From Vitis vinifera (Eukaryota > Streptophyta > Magnoliopsida > Vitales > Vitaceae): a DNA stretch of 64,000 bases. Of this stretch, positions 22,446 through 36,300 are shown piece by piece. The position numbers and the translations under genes are program-made. Under the pieces are notes generated by a model, which was not told the origin of the DNA, did no database searches, and was given only the letters and a program-made list of their open reading frames with translations. How positions within the stretch are numbered: position 1 is the stretch's first letter; each line of letters opens with the position of its first letter. Where the stretch lies: assembly GCF_030704535.1 (NCBI RefSeq), contig NC_081818.1:23662001-23726000 (forward strand), given 5' to 3'.

Positions 22446-24249
22446 ATATCGGTAAACAAGCATATGTTGGTATTAATAATTTATTATTTATCTAATCAAA
22501 TTAATTTTAATTTATAAAATATTTGAACTTAATTATTATTTTTATATATTTTAGTATTTTTTTTCAATAAATTTATAATTTAAAAAATTTTTAAAATAAA
22601 AACATTCAAAATTTAATAAAATTAAAAGTATAAATATTAAAAAATTTAAAATGAAGTGATAGTAATTTTTAAAAATAATGAGATAATGATAATACATTTA
22701 ATATTAAAACTATAATTTATTTAATTCAAATACATTCAATAATGTAAAATAAACGATAATGCATATATGAATTTTTAATATTTAATTATCATATAAATGA
22801 TATTAAAAAAAATTAAATCAATGTCATTGGAAGTCTCATGGACCCAAGTGTTGAAAAATCAAATCAATGTCGATGGAAGTCTCATCGACCCAAACAAGAT
22901 TTCTCAAATAAATTTACCCATTACATTGAAAAAGAGGGTTTTTATAAACCACAATTTCTAAACATTAGTAAATTGTACAATTTACTATTAAAAAAATACA
23001 TTAAAACTTTCAAGTATAAAAAAGAAATTAATCATTTTATATGTCAAGAAGAAAAAATAAAAGACTAAGGTGGTGTTTGTTTTTTTGGCTTTTTGCTGAA
23101 AACCATTTAGTTTTAGAATTTAGGTTGTTTGTTTTTTTACTTTTTCATGACTTATTATAAACTTTTTACTAAATAGAAAAAGTCAAAATATGTGGCTTTT
23201 TCTAAATAGAAAAAAAAACACAATGATTTTTTTTACTTTTTAATACTTAATAGAAATAAAATACTACAAAAACAAACAATCTAATATTTAATACTATTAA
23301 GTATTAAGATTCTATTTAGAATTAAGTAAAAAAACAAACACCACCTAAGAAAATGTTATATTCAAATTTTGGCGTAAATGACATTTCGTGTAAGGCTTCC
23401 TTGAAAAGTCATGTCATTATTTTCCTTATTGATAGAGCATTGGAAGTAAACAAATGAAAGTGGGCATGGAAAGAGCTCGCCAACTTGAGACGACTTCTAA
23501 AAGTTGTGGTTGGGCAAGATGACAATGATACATTGATACTAATTTATTCATATATTATGCAAAAGCTTCCACTTAGGACCTTCAAATTTATTATTCTTTA
23601 ATCCATGCAGTCATAATCAATGTCTTAATGGGTAATTTCATATTGGAACTGGTCCAAGTTTGATAACGATCTCAGATCATTCCAAATTTCACTCAATTTA
23701 GAACTTATTACTAAATTCTTATAAGTCAATATCGGAAAAAAAAAAATTATATGACGTGTAATTAATTCTATGTATTGGGATTTAGAATTTGAATTTTATG
23801 CTATGGTAGAGCCTAAAGGGCTAAAAGCTAAGGAAAGGTCATGTTCTTATGAACGAGTCATACATGTATCTGTCGTGCTAGTTGGCCACCAATACTCCAA
23901 AAAGAATATTCCCAATTTTGGCCCTACAAATGGACTAGTACTTGAAAATGTGTTGATTGTATTTATGTTCAATTCAAGTCTATACATGATATATGATGGC
24001 TACATTCGGAAATTTCCTTCCTAGAAGAATCACTTGATTGATTGATTTTTGTTTTTTTTTATTTTTTATTTTTAAGTTTACATTTATTCCACATGAGCCC
24101 TAGTTGTGCAATTAAGAATACTTTGGTATTACTGTAAATGTGTAAAGAACTACTCTCAAATTTACATAAGGAAAATTTACTTGTGATACACATTAATTGA
24201 ACATTTGATAAAATATTGTCTCAAAAGTAGGATGGGTTTTAAAAATAAG
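21766..24249 (-). repeat. Composite repeat, copy R3 (inverted)
   Basis: Read on the minus strand it follows R4 in two parts. 24249-23349 is module U, matching 33909-34826. 23068-21766 matches ~34830-36100. The two parts are separated by a Harbinger-type MITE (23069-23345). It includes the GCCCAA-rich section at 22160-22440 in reverse. No gene is supported; the short frame at 23770-24024 lies within module U and is not conserved. Confidence 0.8.
23069..23345. mobile_element. PIF/Harbinger-type MITE (M1), copy 1
   Basis: The 277-bp non-coding element has perfect 18-bp terminal inverted repeats, ggtggtgtttgttttttt and its complement. It is flanked by TAA on both sides (23066-23068 and 23346-23348), the 3-bp duplication typical of PIF/Harbinger. 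Other copies of the host repeat (R1 near 3410 and R4 near 34830, read in reverse) show the uninterrupted site agactaagaaaatg, which confirms both the ends and the TSD. Confidence 0.85.
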
Positions 24250-25612
24250 ATTTAAAAATGTCATATTCAAATTTTGGCGTAAATGACATTTCGTGTAAGG
24301 CTACCTTGAAAAGTCATGCCATTATTTTCCTTATTGATAGAGCATTGGAAGTAGACAAATGAAAGTGGGCATGGAAAGAGTCCGCCGACTTGAGACGACT
24401 TCTAAAGGTTATGGTTGGGCAGGATGACAATGATACATTGATACTAATTTATTCATATATTATGCAAAAGCTTCCACTTAGGACTTTCAAATTTATTATT
24501 CTTTAATCAATGTCGTCATAATCAACTTCTTAATGGGTAATTTCATACTGAAATTGGTCCAAGTTTGATAACGACCTCAGACCATTCCAGATTTCACTCG
24601 ATTTAGAACTTATTACTAAATTCTTAAAAGTCAATATTGGAAAAAATAAAATAAAATTATATGACGTGTAATTAATTCTATGTATTGGGATTTAGAATTT
24701 GAATTTTATGTTATGGTAGAGCCTAAAGGCTAAAAGCTAAGGAAATGTCATGTTCTTATGAACGAGTCATACATGTATCTGTCGTGACAATTGGCCATCA
24801 ACACTCCAAAAAGGATATTCCCAATTCTGGCCCTACAAATGGACTAGTACTTGAAAATGTGTTGATCATACAAAGTATTCTTAATATGTGGAATAAATGT
24901 AAACTTAAAAATAAAAATTTAAAATTTAAAATTTAAAAAAAATCAAGCAATCAAGTGACACTTTTAGGAAGGAAATTTCCGAATGTAATCAGCATATAAA
25001 TAGAGTTGAAGCATTTTCAAGTACTAGTCCATTTGTAGGCCCAGAATTGGGAATATCCTTTCTAGATAAGCGTTGGAGGCCAACTAGCACGACAGATATG
25101 TGTGTGACTCATTCACGAGAAAATGATATTTTCTTAGCTTTTAGCCTTTAGGCTCTACTATACCATAAAATTCAAATTCTAAATCCCATTACATAGAATT
25201 AATTACACATCATATAATTTTATTTTATTTTTCTGATCTTCACTTGTAAGAATTTAGTAATAAGTTCTAAAACGAGTGAAATCTAGAATGGTCTGAGGTC
25301 ATTATCAAACTTGGACTAATTCCCGTATGAAATTACCCATTATGACTGCATAGATTAAAGAATAATAAATTTGAAGGTCCTAAGTGGAAGCTTTTGCATA
25401 ATATATGAATAAATTAGTATCACTGTATCAGTCATCCTACCCAACCACCACCTTTAGAAGTCGTCTCCAAGTCAGCGGGCCTTTCCCATGCCCACTTTCA
25501 TTTGTCTACTTCCAATGTTCTATCAATAAGGAAAATAATGGCATGACTTTTCAAGGCAGCCTTACATGAAATGTTTTTTGCGCCAAAATTTGAATATGAC
25601 ATTTTCTTAGTT
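24250..25612. repeat. Second palindrome: two inverted copies of module U
   Basis: 24250-24866 is module U in minus orientation and directly follows another minus copy (23349-24249), giving a ~905-bp tandem pair as in R1. 24867-25612 is the same module in plus orientation. The two face each other with a short centre near 24867-25000, producing arms of roughly 600 bp. Confidence 0.75.
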
Positions 25613-25774
25613 TTTTTTTTCCATCTTGACATATAAAATTATTAATTACTTTTTTATACTTGAAAGTTTTAATGTATTTTTTTAATAGTAAATTGTACTA
25701 ATGGTTAGAAATGGTTAAAAAAAATCATTTTTCAATGTGATGGGTAAATTTATTTGAGAAATCTCACATATTAT

Positions 25775-25869
<95 letters not shown>

Positions 25870-26214
25870 CCAATTTTTTTTAAAAATTGAACATTAGGGT
25901 TAAAAAATTATCCTTTAGATTTCGATGTTTCTAAACCTTGAATCCAAGTGTTGAAAAATCAAATCGATGACATTAGAAGTCTCATAGACCCAAGATATTT
26001 CACTTGATAGCTTTTCTTTGGTCTTGACACACGTTCAATGGAGAGAAGTAAGGGTAACTATGATTCTCTTTTATCTTTAGAGGTAGAAGACAACTCAATG
26101 AAAAAGTTATGAAAACCCTAATTCTTAAGAGGATATCGATGGGGTTTCCCAATAGCTTAAATGACTTAAACCCACTAAGGGCTTAAGTCACTTAATCTAT
26201 CTCAAAATAAGTCT
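25613..26214 (+). repeat. Composite repeat tail, shared with 36860-37410
   Basis: Sequence from ttattaattacttttttatac to the AAGTCACTTAAT word near 26200 matches 36860-37410 closely, apart from the expanded microsatellite at 25777-25869. Confidence 0.8.
25777..25869. repeat. (CT)n(CA)n(AT)n compound microsatellite
   Basis: About 21 CT, 16 CA and nine AT units in a row. The sister locus at 37049-37085 has only CA and AT runs and no CT tract. Confidence 0.95.
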
Positions 26215-28069
26215 TAATTGATTAATTAACCTAATAGGGTCTACTAATTAATCAATTAGTTTAATCTAAAGACCTTGTTAACTTACCTCTATGCAATTTT
26301 GCGTAATTATCAAAATGCCCTTATGCATAAAAGTGAACATAGTCAATTCAACACTCACAAACTATGCCAACAAGGTATATAAGCTTGAACAGGGACCATT
26401 GGGGCCATAAAATGGTACTAGCTTGCTCATAATTCAATTATGAAGTTAATTCAACATCTCATTATAGAGAATCAATTTCATTTTAGTATCATATGTAAAT
26501 AATAATAAGACACTAAATGATTGGATATGTGACCTGCCATCCATTGCGTTTAGGGTCCCTATGAATTGGTGTCTATAGTTTAACAAGGTGAAAGTTATTA
26601 GTCTTTCAAGACAACCTCTATTATATTTGAGTTACAAGTCCTCGTATTGTGTGTTCAACTGATATGTCTTAGCTCTCTAAGAACTAATGTCAAGTTTTAC
26701 TTAAGGAACTACTGTGAGTATAGCTTTCATGAACACATCTCCTTAAGATAACCCAATGAGACACTCTATCTCAATCCCATGAGATATCATAGTGCCTTCA
26801 TTGAGAATACCTATTGTTACCGGCTTCTATCAACGGTGACCCAATCCATAGAGAATATATGATTAGCTTACGATCTCACATGTAGGTTAAAGTCATTGCT
26901 AACTTTAATATAAGCTCAATATTCTCTCAAGGTTAAGAGATAACACAATGAATTAGTTTGGTGAGATCATGACTACTTGATAACCTTAACTTATGACTCA
27001 CCGTAGGTTCTGTTTAATGTTTAACCATACACACTAGTGTACTCACCATGGGAAACCCATCCCAATAGACAAGATTAGTCATTCCTCCAATTAGGAGGCG
27101 ATATACTACAACTTCTAATGGGTTGCCTAGATGCATGACTGTGAACAAGTCATCTATTATAAGGAACATAGGACTTAGATCTTTCATGTAACTCTTAGTG
27201 CACTCAAATTACGTATAATGTAAAAAAATATTAGACAAGAATGCTCATAAAGTGTAATGCATGAAACAAGGATAGATAAAAGTAAAACTACAATATCATT
27301 AAATAATAAATTCATTCTAAATTGGTTACACCATGTCATGCTTTTAAGGACTCTATCTTAACTATTTATATATTAAATTGCATTTTGCATATACATATGC
27401 ATTATAATTGAGTTTTACCAAGTCAATCATCTAGAGGTTTGGCTTGGAATACTTCCTAAGTAAATGAAAACGAGATTATTTGTTCCCGAAATATCTCACT
27501 TGACTCGGTAATTACTTGACTCAGTTAATTACTTGATGTGGTTAACTATGAGGTAGATGAAGTGAAGATATGAAGTCAATTTTTAAGGAATGTGATTGAG
27601 TTTATATAAATATATTAACCTTACATCAAAGAAAATCCATGTCATTGAAAAAAGTTTAAGAAAACAATAACTCATTTATCGCTTAGTTATATTATCAAAT
27701 TATTATTATTATTATTATTATTATTTTTATCATTATCTTTATTTCAAATTAAAGAGTTTGAAGAGGAATAGGATTGAAGACTTTGATGAGGATAAGATTA
27801 CTTGGTAACCTAACACTAACATGCTTATCTTTGTTTTAAAATAATATGTTACAAGTGGATTTTATTAATTTATAATAATAAAAAATTCGAAAACAATTGT
27901 TGACATTTTGTTCTATTTGATCATTGTTGCAAAAAGCTTATGAAAACAAAAAGGTAAAAGGTTTATTAAGTTTATTGATTACATTATTTTTCTATTTCTG
28001 TCACACCATGTTTTTCACAGGTTTATTGTTTAAGTGTGTTTAGATTGCAAGAAATTAACATCACTACAT
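26215..28069. repeat. Old LTR-like repeat, no intact gene
   Basis: 26480-27270 has a diverged relative at 57200-57700 plus 58500-58720. Shared words include gagaatatatga, gatctcac and tggtgagatcatgacta, then the atactacaactt region. Sequence of this sort is common in plant LTRs; boundaries were not resolved. An (ATT)n run lies at ~27700-27725. The rest is AT-rich with no coding evidence. Confidence 0.5.
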
Positions 28070-29160
28070 AAGTAATGGTTTAAACTAGTATTAGGATTGG
28101 GTTTAATAAGGTTTTATGAGAGCTATGGGGCAGGACCTCATTATATCTTTGTATTTTGTCACCAAATTGCCAAAAATGGAGATTGTATTTAATCTAGTTA
28201 GCAATTTTATTCCTTTCTTATTAATTAGATGTAACTTACTTCTTTGGGTTTTGTCCATTGCATTAGAACTTTGGACTTCATGAAATTCTGATTTGGGTTA
28301 TTTAAAATTTAAGGAAAGTTTGCATGTATGGTTGATAAAGTTTTTAAAATGACTAATATAAGAAATTAAGAAGAGAATAATTTATATTTCCTAATATGGT
28401 TTCTACTATATTTTGTATTCCAAAAATTGTTTTTGATAAGTTTTAAAATCATGTTTATCTCAAAATTTGTGTTTTGATTTAAAAAAAAAAATGAAATATT
28501 TTTTTAATAAGTTTTAAAATTATGTTTATTTCTACATTTGGTATTTGATTCTAAAAATGATATTTGGAATATTTTAGAATTAAAAAACTTTCCATAATTC
28601 TAAAAAGGGTTTTATAAATATAAATAGAGATATTTTATTTAAAAATATATGTAAACTTTTATGAACCCAAAGAAAGCATAATCATTCTTTAAAGTTTGAT
28701 ATTGTAACTCTCAAACTTTCAAGATCTTTCTTAAGAGTAACTTTCGGGTTCAACAAAGGTTAGAGATCTCATCACGAAACTTCGATGAGGGCTTTAAGGG
28801 ATCCACTAAGGAGTACAAGAGAGTGCAACACTAGGGACATGAAAAAGGAATGTAGATGCTAATGATATAAGACCTTAGGGAGTATATGCATATGATTAGA
28901 TAAAATTGTGTACCATTTTCTCATAATTAATGGATTATTTAGCAGTTGAGAGACCACGCTTGTGGTTTTTTACACCTAGTAGATTGCTATGTGGTTTTTT
29001 CATGTTATATCCATGTGTTCATTTCTGCAATTGATTTTATTTATATTTTCATGTGATTGATTACTTTTAATAAATAATTAATCTAAAGGGACAAACTGAA
29101 AATTGATAATAAAGTATTAATTTTAGGATTAATTTAGAGACTACCTATTCACCAATCCCC
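28070..29160. repeat. Diverged repeat, inverted relative at 48540-49570
   Basis: The stretch reads in reverse complement at 48540-49570. Examples are tagattgctatgtgg versus its counterpart near 48735, and gatctcatcacgaaacttc near 28768 versus gaagttttgtgatgagatc near 48940. It is about 1 kb with numerous substitutions and no coding frame. It is probably an old LTR or other retroelement relic. Confidence 0.6.
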
Positions 29161-30179
29161 CTCCCAAATAGGTTCATTATATCAAGACTAGACATTAAAT
29201 TTCTTTTAGTTTGGTTGCTTATAGAATAAAAGGAAAAGAAGGAGACATAACCCATAATTGTGTTTTGTTTCTTACAAAAGCTAAGAAATTTAGTTTTCCT
29301 TGCAAAGGAAATTGTGTTAGTGATTTTTGTTTTAAGCTAATAGGGATTTGCTTTGACTAGAGTATATTGATTTTTGTTCCATGTCTAGAATTCTACTATT
29401 ATTTGAATTTTATAATTCATTTTCTATTTAATTGATAAGAAAATTTTAGAAGAAGAAATGAAGACAAAACTCTACAGGTTAGATATTTCAATATTTAAGA
29501 GAAATTATGGTTTTTTCATCGATGTTTAAGTTAAATTGGTTTTGATCTTCTTATGTTGAAAGGAAGACATAAGAAGTTATATTTAAATATGAGAATTGTA
29601 AAAATATTGATAACTGGATTTTATAGAAATATATAATTTTGAAAAAAATATTGATAGGATGGAAATTGATTATAACCTATAAAAAATATTGAAAAAAAAC
29701 TCCAATAAATGATAAAACTATTAAAAACTCGAAACAAAGTAAAATAAAATGTACAAAAGAGAATTGAGAAAATGAGATAAAGAACTTAAGGGGACTTTCT
29801 TACTCAAGATATCTCAAATACAAGAGATGATGAGTCTTTTATAGACTTGCGAATATCTTCCATTTAATACTAACAAATATGATGAGTAAATGGAATATCA
29901 TAACTCAACTCTAATTTACCACTTAGTTAATATGATGGTCATTTACCACCTCATTTACAACGCTCTCCCTTTGATGTCCACTACATTAAAAGAATATATC
30001 TCAGTAAAACCTTGCTAGTAAAAAACCCTATGGGAAAAACCTAATGAAGGAAAAAGAATATAATATTCTTATAATTATTTAACTACTCTTAGTTTGTTAT
30101 AACCAGATTATCAAAAGCTTTGTTAGTAAAACCTAATGGGACAAAACTTGGACGAAGGCAACTATACACTAACCTCTTT
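29161..30179. other. AT-rich intergenic DNA
   Basis: No gene is evident. 30000-30179 (tcagtaaaaccttgctag, gggaaaaaccta) looks like the LTR or 3' leader of the adjoining copia remnant, but no second copy is present to prove it. Confidence 0.35.
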
Positions 30180-30965
30180 TTATAAACATACTCTCCCTTA
30201 TGTCGATATCATTGAGTCAACACATTCCAATCTTGTGTATTAACCTCTTGAATATTGAGGTTGACAATGACTTTGTCACTAAATCTTCTAGATTATTACT
30301 TGAACTTATTTGTTGAACATCAATTTCACCACTCTTTTAAAGTTCTTGTGTATAAAAGAATTTTAGTTAAATATTTTTAGTTCTTTCTCATTTAATATCA
30401 CCCTTTTTTTTATCTATGCCATGTATGCAATATTATTTTTATATAATATTGTCGAGTTATCTTTGATAAAAAAATAATTCACATGATTCTCAAATATGTT
30501 AAATCATAAATCTTAGTCATATATATTCACAACTTGCTTTATGAATTGAAAGTATTTTTGAATAATTTGATGATGTGATCACCATTTTTTGTTTGATAAA
30601 TCTCTATGAAATAACATCACCATCACAATTAAACACATACTATATTTGTGACCTCACTTTATGTGGGTCTAAAAGTTGTTTTGCATTTGCATATTCAAGT
30701 AATTGTAGCTTTGACCCTCTTGAATAAAATATACTTATATCAGTAGTTTTATGAAGATAGCACAATATATGTTTGATATCATTATAATGTCTTTAGGTTG
30801 GAGCAAAACCATATTTTGCTAATAAATTGGTAGAAAAAGTAATGTCTAGCTATATAAGTGCACCGATATCATTAAGATATGGTACTTTAAAATTAAGTAA
30901 TTCTCCACTATTTTTGCAAAGGCGAAATGAGTCTCTTTTCACTTCAACTAATTAGACAACCTGTG
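30180..30965 (-). pseudogene. Ty1/copia RT-RNase H remnant
   Basis: Minus-strand translation across several frames gives pieces such as VPYLNDIGALI, NLLAKYGFAPT, YNDIKHILCYLHKTTD, IFYSRGSKLQLLEYA and, further on, TRTLKEW and SDKVIVN. This is the end of copia RT running into RNase H. Stops and frameshifts are frequent. The lineage cannot be fixed by eye. It may belong to the same insertion as 31260-32960, with RT deleted where poly-T tracts now lie (31009-31029 and 31123-31146). Confidence 0.7.
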
Positions 30966-31259
30966 AACCCACATTTTTTATATGTGTTCCTACTTAATGA
31001 TGAGACATTTTTTTTTTTTTTTTTTTTTGTAAAATACTTATTTTTGAAATTTTTGACTTGTCACTTATTTTTGTTTATTTTGAAATGAAAAACAAGTTAA
31101 GAAATAAAACCATAAAGTGACTCTTTTTTTTTTTTTTTTTTTTTTAAGAATAAACAAAGTCTATGAAAATTGATTCTAGATTTGGGGTCAGAATACTTAT
31201 TGAGAGGGTACCATAAGGTAACACCCATATAAGCCTTAAATAGGTCTCTATTAAACAAG

Positions 31260-32960
31260 TGGAAGAAACTAAGGTAGCACCCATCTTTGGCTCCAATTAG
31301 GAAGTATAACATACAAGACCCATCTCATTTAATCTTGATTGTCACCTAGCAACCACAAGTTCATTTACATGACCTATAACATTTGAGATTAGGTGGTTTT
31401 TGGGTATTCTAGGTCCATAATTATTCCTTGTTTCTTTATGAGTGTCATCTAGAGATACAACTTCATCCATGTTGGGGTTAATGTCTTTTTCAGGGGTATT
31501 GTTTGGGTTTTCTTTTGTAATCTCCAAGTCTTTAGAGTTATCCCCAATTGATTCTTAGGTTAAAATTTGACTCTCAATTGTATTATGATCATATACAATA
31601 TCATTTATAACCACATTAGAAGACTCTTGGATAATTTGTGAATTTTGATTATAAATCCTATAGGCTTTACTAGTAGTAGAGTATCCTCAGAAGATACCTA
31701 CATCAGATTTAGCATCAAGCTTTCCAAAATTCTCCCCATCCCTAAGTATATAGCACTCACTGTCAGAGGTCCTAAAGTATTTAAGATTAGGTTTTCTCAC
31801 AATCCATAATTCATAAGATGTTTTCTTTATTCCAGGCCTTGGAAAATTCCTATTGGTAGTATAACAGGTTATATTAATAAATTATACCAAAAATTACATA
31901 GGGTTATAATGCATATGAATCATCACCCAAGCCCTTTCTTGTAACACTCTATTCTTTTTTTCAACTACTCCATTATGCTGAGAAGTTTTAAGGGTTAAAA
32001 ATTCATGTTTAATTCCTTTATATTTGCAAAAGAGGTCAACATCCACATTGTCAAACTCTCTTCCCCTATCACCCTTAATTCTTACAATTGGATGACCTAT
32101 TTTCACTTGTATTCTATTAAATAAAGACTTTAATGCTCTATGACTTTCGAATTTTCCCTAAGAAAACTCACAAAAAAGTATCTTGAAAAATCATCCACAA
32201 CAACTAGGACATATTTCTTACCACCTCTACTTTCAATTCGCATTGGACCCATAAGATCCATGTGAAGCAAGTTTAAAGGTTTGGTGGTCGTTTTATCTTT
32301 AACTTTTTTGTGAGAACTCTTAGTTTGTTTACCTTTCATGCACTCACCACAAATGGGTTTAGGTTTACTACTAAGTTTAGGCATACTTCTAACTTTTTCA
32401 GTATTCACCAAGTGCACAAGGTCCCTATAGTTTATGTGACCTAGTCATCTATGTTAGAGCTTAGTAGGATCAAGCTTTGCCCTATTACACACAAGAGGTT
32501 AGGATTTATTGCATAACAATTATCCATTGTTCTATGTCTTGTTATAAGTATATTTCCCTCTTTATTAACTACCTCACATAAGTCTCAGCAAAAATTTACC
32601 CTATGGTCTTTGTCGCACATTTCATTAATGCTTAGGAAGTTTGCCTTCAACATAGAGAACTTTCTCTAGTTTAGGAAAACTAGGGACAACTATATAAACG
32701 AGGTTTGCACCCTTAAAAATACAATGATCTCTTCCCTAAAAGTACCCAATCGGTCACTAACCCATACCTATGCTCTTGGTTTAGCCCATTCTCTCCCCAT
32801 CCTTCACTAAACCTCGTAACTTGTTGATTTTTTATCTTTTCTCCCTTATCAGGTTCTAATTTGATCACCGAAGGGGCGTAATCAGGGACCCCCTTGAATA
32901 CTCTTTGGTTGAGGCACTTAGAAGTAATAGGGGGATCTTCCAATCGCCAACTATTATTTT
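31260..32960 (-). pseudogene. Ty1/copia protease-integrase remnant
   Basis: On the minus strand 32960-32580 holds degenerate protease-region sequence. 32417-32130 holds the integrase start: CGECMKGKQTKSSHK, then LLHMDLMGPMR and VVDDFSRY. 32106-31894 continues integrase: KGDRGREFDN with the DD catalytic context, then HNGVVEKKNRVLQ. 31527-31260 holds the proline/asparagine-rich hinge before RT (HLISNVIGHVNELVV). Several stops and frame changes make it non-functional. No LTRs were identified. Confidence 0.8.
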
Positions 32961-33309
32961 TGGAATAGAATGATCAACAATGAATTCAAACGCAAGAGCT
33001 AGTGCACCAAAATTGAAACTGGACATGCATGCTTTTTATAGGAAATTGAAAAACATGAAAATAAAGCAAGTTAGAAAGGAGCATAACCTAAACCACATAC
33101 AGGGGATGTATACACATTAATAAAAAACTCAATAGAACTTTGGAACTTTCACTTTTTTGCCTTATTGGACTAATTGGTCTTATTGAAATTGCAAGATTAG
33201 TATATAAACTAATGACATATTTTGAATTGTACCATATTTTTTAGTGGCTAGACTAAAAAAGTGTTTGGTAAATCAACTAAATGACTAAATTTAAATCATT
33301 AAGTAGATA
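32961..33309. other. Short intergenic stretch
   Basis: Lies between the copia remnant and composite repeat R4. No recognisable content. Confidence 0.4.
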
Positions 33310-36300
33310 AAACATGGTGGTGGGAATGGGAATTTCCCATACTCGCCCTGCCCCACCTCATTTTATTTTTTTTTAAAAGGAGTAATAATTATTTTAAATA
33401 AATAGAGTAGAGTTGGGATAAGACTACTGATCCCAAACTCATTTTGTTGTCATCCCTAAATTTAATTTTAAGTCCTTCAAAATTATTTTTATAATAATTT
33501 TTTATAGTTAATTTACTTGATAAAATAAATAGAGAGTTATTTTGAGGGAATCTGACTTATTTTGATAGCATTTTTAACAGTGTCTTCAAATAAATTTTTT
33601 TCACGATTTTTCACATATTTTTTCTTTCATGGTCTTCTATTCTATAATCTTGTTTGTTGCCCTTTATAATCTATACTATTTATTATTATTATGAAATATA
33701 TTTAAAATAATATTTAAAAATACGTTTACTTGAATAAAGTTAAAATAGAAAAATGAGAGTCCTTTAAAAAAAATCGATTTTAAATAGAAAAATGAATTAT
33801 TTAACTAAATGTTGATTTTCATATAAAAATAAAATAATTTTCTTAACATTTTTCTATTTTGATTATTACATATGTTCACAACAATTTAATAATCTAATTT
33901 ATCAATTACTTAAATCTTATTTTTAAAACCCATCCTACTTTTGAGATAATATTTTATCAAATGTTCAATTAATGTGTATCACAAGTAAATTTTCCTTATG
34001 TAAATTTGAAAGTAGCTCTTTAAACAATTACAGTAATACCAAAGTATTCTTAATTGCCCAACGGGCTCATGTGGAATAAATGTAAACTTAAAAAAAAATG
34101 AAGATTTAAAAAAAAAAAAAAAAAATCAATCAATCAAGTCTCTTCTAGGAAGGAAATTTCCAAATGTAGCCATCATATAACGTATAAACTTGAATTGAAC
34201 ATAAATACGATCAACACATTTTCAAGTACTAGTCCATTTGTAGGGCCAAAATTGGGAATATCCTTTTTGGAGTGTTGGTGGCCAACTGGCACGACAAATA
34301 CATGTATGACTCGTTCATAAGAACATGACATTTCCTTAGCTTTTAGCCTTTAGGCTCTACCATAGCATAAAATTCAATTTCTAAATCCCAATACATAGAA
34401 TTAATTACACGTCATATAATTTTTATTTTTATTTTTTTAGATATTGACTTATAAGAATTTAGTAATAACTTCTAAATCGAGTGAAATTTGGAATGGTCTA
34501 AGGTCGTTATCAAACTTGGACTAGTTCCAGTATGAAATTACCCATTAAGATGTTGATTATGACCACATGGATTAAAGAATAATAAATTTAAAGGTCCTAA
34601 GTGGAAGCTTTTGCATAATATATAAATAAATTAGTATCAATGTATCATTGTCATCCTGCCCAACCACAACTTTTAGAAGTCGTCTTAGGTCGGCGGGCTC
34701 TTTCCATGGCCACTTTCATTTGTTTACTTCCAATTCTCTATCAATAAGGAAAATAATGACATGACTTTTCAAGGCAGCCTTACACGAAATGTCATTTACA
34801 CCAAAATTTGAATATGACATTTTCTTAGTCTTTTATTTTATCTTCTTGACATATAAAATTATTAATTTCTTTTTTATACTTGAAAGTTTTAATGTATTTT
34901 TTTAATAGTAAATTGTACAATGTACTAATGTTTAGAATTGTGGTTTTAAAAAACCCTCTTTTTCAATGTAATGGGTAAATTTATTTGAGAAATCTTGTTT
35001 GGATCTATGAGACTTCCATCGACAATGATTTGATTTTTCAACACTTGGGTCTATGAGACTTCCAATGACATTGATTTGATTTTTTTTAATATCATTTATA
35101 TGATAATTAAATATTAAAAATTTATATATGCATTATCGTTTATTTTACATTATTAAATGTACTTGAATTAAATAAATTATAGTTTTAATATTAAATGTAT
35201 TATCATTATCTCATTATTTTTAAAAATTACTATCACTTCATTTTTAAATTTTTAATATTTATACTTTTAATTTTATTAAATTTTGAATGTTTTTATTTTA
35301 AAATATTAAAAATATAAATTTATTCAAAAAATAATAAAATATATAAAATTAATAATTAAGTTCAAATATTTTATAAATTAAAATTAATTTGATTAGATAA
35401 ATAATAAATTATTAATACCAATATATTATTGTTTACCGATATTTTAAAAATATGATCTTAAAAATAATCTGATCCTAAAAGAATTAAGCCCAAAATAAAG
35501 AACCGAAATTATAAATGCTAAACAGGCCCAAGTAGAAAAAACTATATCTTAGGTAAGAATCCCAAAGACCAAACTTCCGAAATTATAAAATGCTGGAGAG
35601 GCCCAAGTAGAAAGACCTAAAAAAAACCCATCTTAGGTAAGAAGCCCAAAGCCATTTATGTTCACCAGCCGGCCTATTGGCAAGCCCAATTACTGGGCTG
35701 ACCCTTCAGTGTTGCACATACTTAGGTGCAGCTTGGGGTTGATTTGATTTTACGTCCTTCAAAATGATTTTTGAAATAAATTTTCATGTTCCACCCACTT
35801 GAATTAAGCTAAAATAGAGAAATAAGAGTTCTTTTAAAAATAAAAAAAATGGATTTTAAATAGAAAAATGAATTATTTAACTACATGTTGATTTTAATAT
35901 CAAAATAAAATAATTTTCTTAACATTTTTCTATTTTGATTATTACATATGTTCACAACAATTTAATAATCTAATTTATCAATTCCTTAACTCTTATTTTT
36001 AAAACTCATTCTACTTTTGAGACAATATTTTATCAAATGTTCAATTAATTTTTATTGCAATTAAATTTTCCTTAAGTAAATTTGGGAGTAGTTTTTAAAA
36101 AAATTACAGTAATACCAAAGTATTCTTAATATGTGGAATAAATGTAAACTTAAAAATAAAAATTCAAAATTAAAAATTAAAAAAAAAAAATCAATCAATC
36201 AAGTGGCTCTTTTAGGAAGGAAATTTCCGAATGTAGTCAGCATATAATGTGTAGACTTGAATTGAACATAAATAGAGTTGAAACATTTTCAAGTACTAGT

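Noticed and set aside
31009..31146. Poly-T tracts as possible retroposon tails
   Set aside because: No associated LINE or SINE body or target duplication was seen; they fit simple slippage in a decayed copia remnant.
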